Assembly: GCF_964355755.1 (NCBI RefSeq)
Contig: NC_092672.1
Location: forward strand, 32,424,501-32,488,500
Direction: 5' to 3'
Origin: Antedon mediterranea
Taxonomy: Eukaryota; Echinodermata; Crinoidea; Comatulida; Antedonidae
DNA: 64,000 nucleotides
Shown: in pieces, positions 62,441-64,000 of the stretch
How the letters are laid out: the number at the start of each line of letters is the position of its first letter
Numbering within the stretch: position 1 is the first letter of the stretch
Translations under genes and position numbers: made by a program
Notes under the pieces: model-generated
Database searches by the model: none
The model's input: only the letters and a program-made list of their open reading frames with translations
What the model was told of the DNA's origin: nothing

Positions 62441-63370
62441 ATGAGGAAAGCTAGATGTATATACAGTGTCATACTTATCATTGTACTATTTTGCTGGAAA
62501 GGTTGTGCTGTGAGATTTGTTCATCAACCAATGGACTATTCAACAGTAGAAGGGAGAGAAGTATATGTAAATTGTATCTTTACAGATGTCCCAGAAGACA
62601 TGAAACGTAACTATGATGTCATGTGGACCAAAAATAAGTACATTATCAGTTATCCAAGTAATGAATTTGACCTCAAACGTATTACTATTCACAATCGATA
62701 TGACTATGACCAACACTTTGTGAGGATAGATCCAGTCAAGAGGGAAGATGCAGGAAGTTATCGTTGTTATTTAAAATACCATGGTAATATTCTGCTTACT
62801 TCAGGTATTGGGGAGCTTACTGTGCGTGAATTACCATCACAAGAATATCCTATTGTTCGATTTACAAAGTCAGCTTACAAGATTGGAGAAGAAGTCCTTG
62901 TGACATGTGTGTGTGAAAAGACAAATCCTATACCAGAGTTAAAGTGGGACGCAGCATCTCAATTTATATTTACACATGATAACTGGCCAATGAAATCAAA
63001 TAATACACATATTTGGATTGAAGAATCAGAAACAGCAACTATCTTTACAAATGGCTCTCGCTACATTTGTAGACTGAAAGTAAAAGATGAAGTTGCTCCA
63101 AGATATGCTGAAAGCAAACCACTTTACGTTGAACATTTTCTGGATACAACAACTGCCTTGAAATCACCAGAAACAAAACCTGTTACCTCCACACCTGCTT
63201 CAACGGCACCAAAAGTATTGGAGACAATTGATCCCTACTACTTCATGACCATAAACCTAATCATTACTCTTTTGATGTGCTTAATATTGGGTATTATTTT
63301 TTATTTTACTTTATATAAGTATAAAAAAGGCATGTGTAAAGAGGTCAAAACTCGGGAAGAGGAAGTATAA
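62441..63370 (+). CDS. Two-Ig-domain type I membrane protein, single coding exon
   Basis: A 309-residue cell-surface protein of the immunoglobulin superfamily. Residues 1-23 form a signal peptide (SVILIIVLFCW core). Ig domain 1 spans about 25-130, with Cys45, Trp62 and Cys109 in the motif EDAGSYRCY. Ig domain 2 spans about 135-232, with Cys156, Trp169 and Cys210 (YICRL). Sequons for N-glycosylation are at Asn187 and Asn204. A Thr/Pro/Ser-rich stalk (236-258) leads to a transmembrane helix (about 268-291) and a short charged tail (YKYKKGMCKEV to the end) without an ITIM or ITAM tyrosine motif. A splice acceptor (TTTTCAG at 62419-62425) lies 15 bp upstream of the ATG, so a 5' UTR exon is likely. 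AATAAA overlaps 63376-63381, only six bases after the stop, and may not be the signal used. No orthologue is recognised; adhesion or immune-receptor roles would be guesses. Confidence 0.85.
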   Translation: MRKARCIYSVILIIVLFCWKGCAVRFVHQPMDYSTVEGREVYVNCIFTDVPEDMKRNYDVMWTKNKYIISYPSNEFDLKRITIHNRYDYDQHFVRIDPVKREDAGSYRCYLKYHGNILLTSGIGELTVRELPSQEYPIVRFTKSAYKIGEEVLVTCVCEKTNPIPELKWDAASQFIFTHDNWPMKSNNTHIWIEESETATIFTNGSRYICRLKVKDEVAPRYAESKPLYVEHFLDTTTALKSPETKPVTSTPASTAPKVLETIDPYYFMTINLIITLLMCLILGIIFYFTLYKYKKGMCKEVKTREEEV

Positions 63371-64000
63371 ATGCTAATAAACAAATACCAATACTATCCA
63401 CAAGCAGATCATACTTGGCCCCGGCCTCCCACTAAATTTGAAAATATACAATACAAAAGATGAAACGACAAATAATTTAATAATTTGTAGGCACTGTCCC
63501 TTTACAGTTACTGTACACTAAATCCTGGATCTTCCACTGTTATAACTGACCGGATCATACTTCGTCCAGGACCTCCCATAGATTTCAAAATATCCAATGG
63601 AAAAGATAGGGAATCTAAATTCACATTATATAGGCCTTGTCCTTCTACCCAATATCAAAATCATGGATTATCTGCCAATGCCAATACCACCTCAACACTG
63701 AGGCATCGGACTAAACGTCCTTTAGAAGAAATCATATGAGCCTAAGCCCAGCGGTGGCGCTACAATCTTTTTGACTGGAGGAAATTTCGTGCAAAAGACG
63801 AGCAGTCTAAGCGATCAAAGCACTTGCCTGGAGCCTGCTAGGCATTCCATGGATTCAACTACAATGATATTGTTTATGTGATAAAATAATTTTAATAGAA
63901 TTTTTTTGTTTAATTATACAATGAACATTTGACCAAAAAACATAATGTACATAGTATGATAAACTCTTTTCAAATTTACTGCAATATTTTACAACTTTGT
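63371..64000 (+). other. 3' flank of the Ig gene
   Basis: Probable 3' UTR followed by intron or intergenic DNA. Besides the ~150-bp direct repeat nothing was recognised. Confidence 0.4.
63403..63620. repeat. Degenerate ~150-bp direct repeat 3' of the Ig gene
   Basis: AGATCATACTTGGCCCCGGC with CCCACTAAATTTGAAAATAT at 63403 matches GGATCATACTTCGTCCAGGA with CCCATAGATTTCAAAATATC at 63553. Confidence 0.65.

Overview
This is eukaryotic, AT-rich, intron-rich DNA from an invertebrate deuterostome, most likely an echinoderm. The two conserved genes, Ski/Sno and an ARHGEF10-type RhoGEF, are animal genes. The dense small DNA transposons, the tRNA- and 5S-derived SINEs, and the frequent words GGCCTA and TACAGTA fit sea cucumber, crinoid or related genomes. 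The species is inference and was not tested.

Three coding loci can be supported. (1) A Ski/SnoN homologue on the minus strand has its first coding exon at 11130-12137. That exon is complete, carries the R-SMAD-binding segment, the DACH/Ski/Sno domain and the SAND-like SMAD4-binding domain, and ends at a consensus splice donor. Its intron runs off the left edge and no further Ski exon was recognised. (2) The 3' part of an ARHGEF10/ARHGEF10L-like RhoGEF lies on the minus strand: an internal beta-propeller exon at 56137-56403 and the terminal exon at 31876-32231. They are separated by a 23.9-kb intron with matching phase. The DH and PH exons must lie beyond 64000. (3) A single-coding-exon, two-Ig-domain, type I membrane protein lies on the plus strand at 62441-63370. 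Because the RhoGEF continues past the right edge, this Ig gene is probably nested antisense in one of its introns.

The rest is intron, intergenic DNA and transposons. From left to right: a GTATAAG-type TIR element (3041-3850); a 2.15-kb TA-flanked TIR element with a tandem Cys-rich ORF (5869-8018); a 496-bp TIR element just upstream of the Ski start codon, holding a triplicated 86-bp repeat (12260-12755); a fold-back MITE family (15131, 20970, 22082, 25196); a Harbinger-like element carrying a broken Myb-like gene (17540-18367); a ~190-bp degenerate tandem repeat (29445-30115); a 2.05-kb element with 9-bp target duplication (37876-39929); a 5S-tRNA chimeric SINE (42251-42595); two TTAA-flanked elements in opposite orientation (44396-45021, 52289-52910), the second inside a 71-bp tandem array; a hAT-like element with perfect 90-bp TIRs (46766-47846); a 635-bp GTATAAG-type relative (55206-55840); a SINE and a LINE fragment (57115, 57960); and a hAT with another TIR element nested inside (59712-61986). 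A 12-copy MITE family with ends AAGCTCTGTCTACACTATCA is scattered from 2.5 to 56 kb.

Ski and ARHGEF10-type proteins act in TGF-beta/SMAD repression and Rho GTPase activation. Nothing in the sequence suggests that the three genes are co-regulated. No CRISPR, operon, riboswitch or other prokaryotic feature is present.
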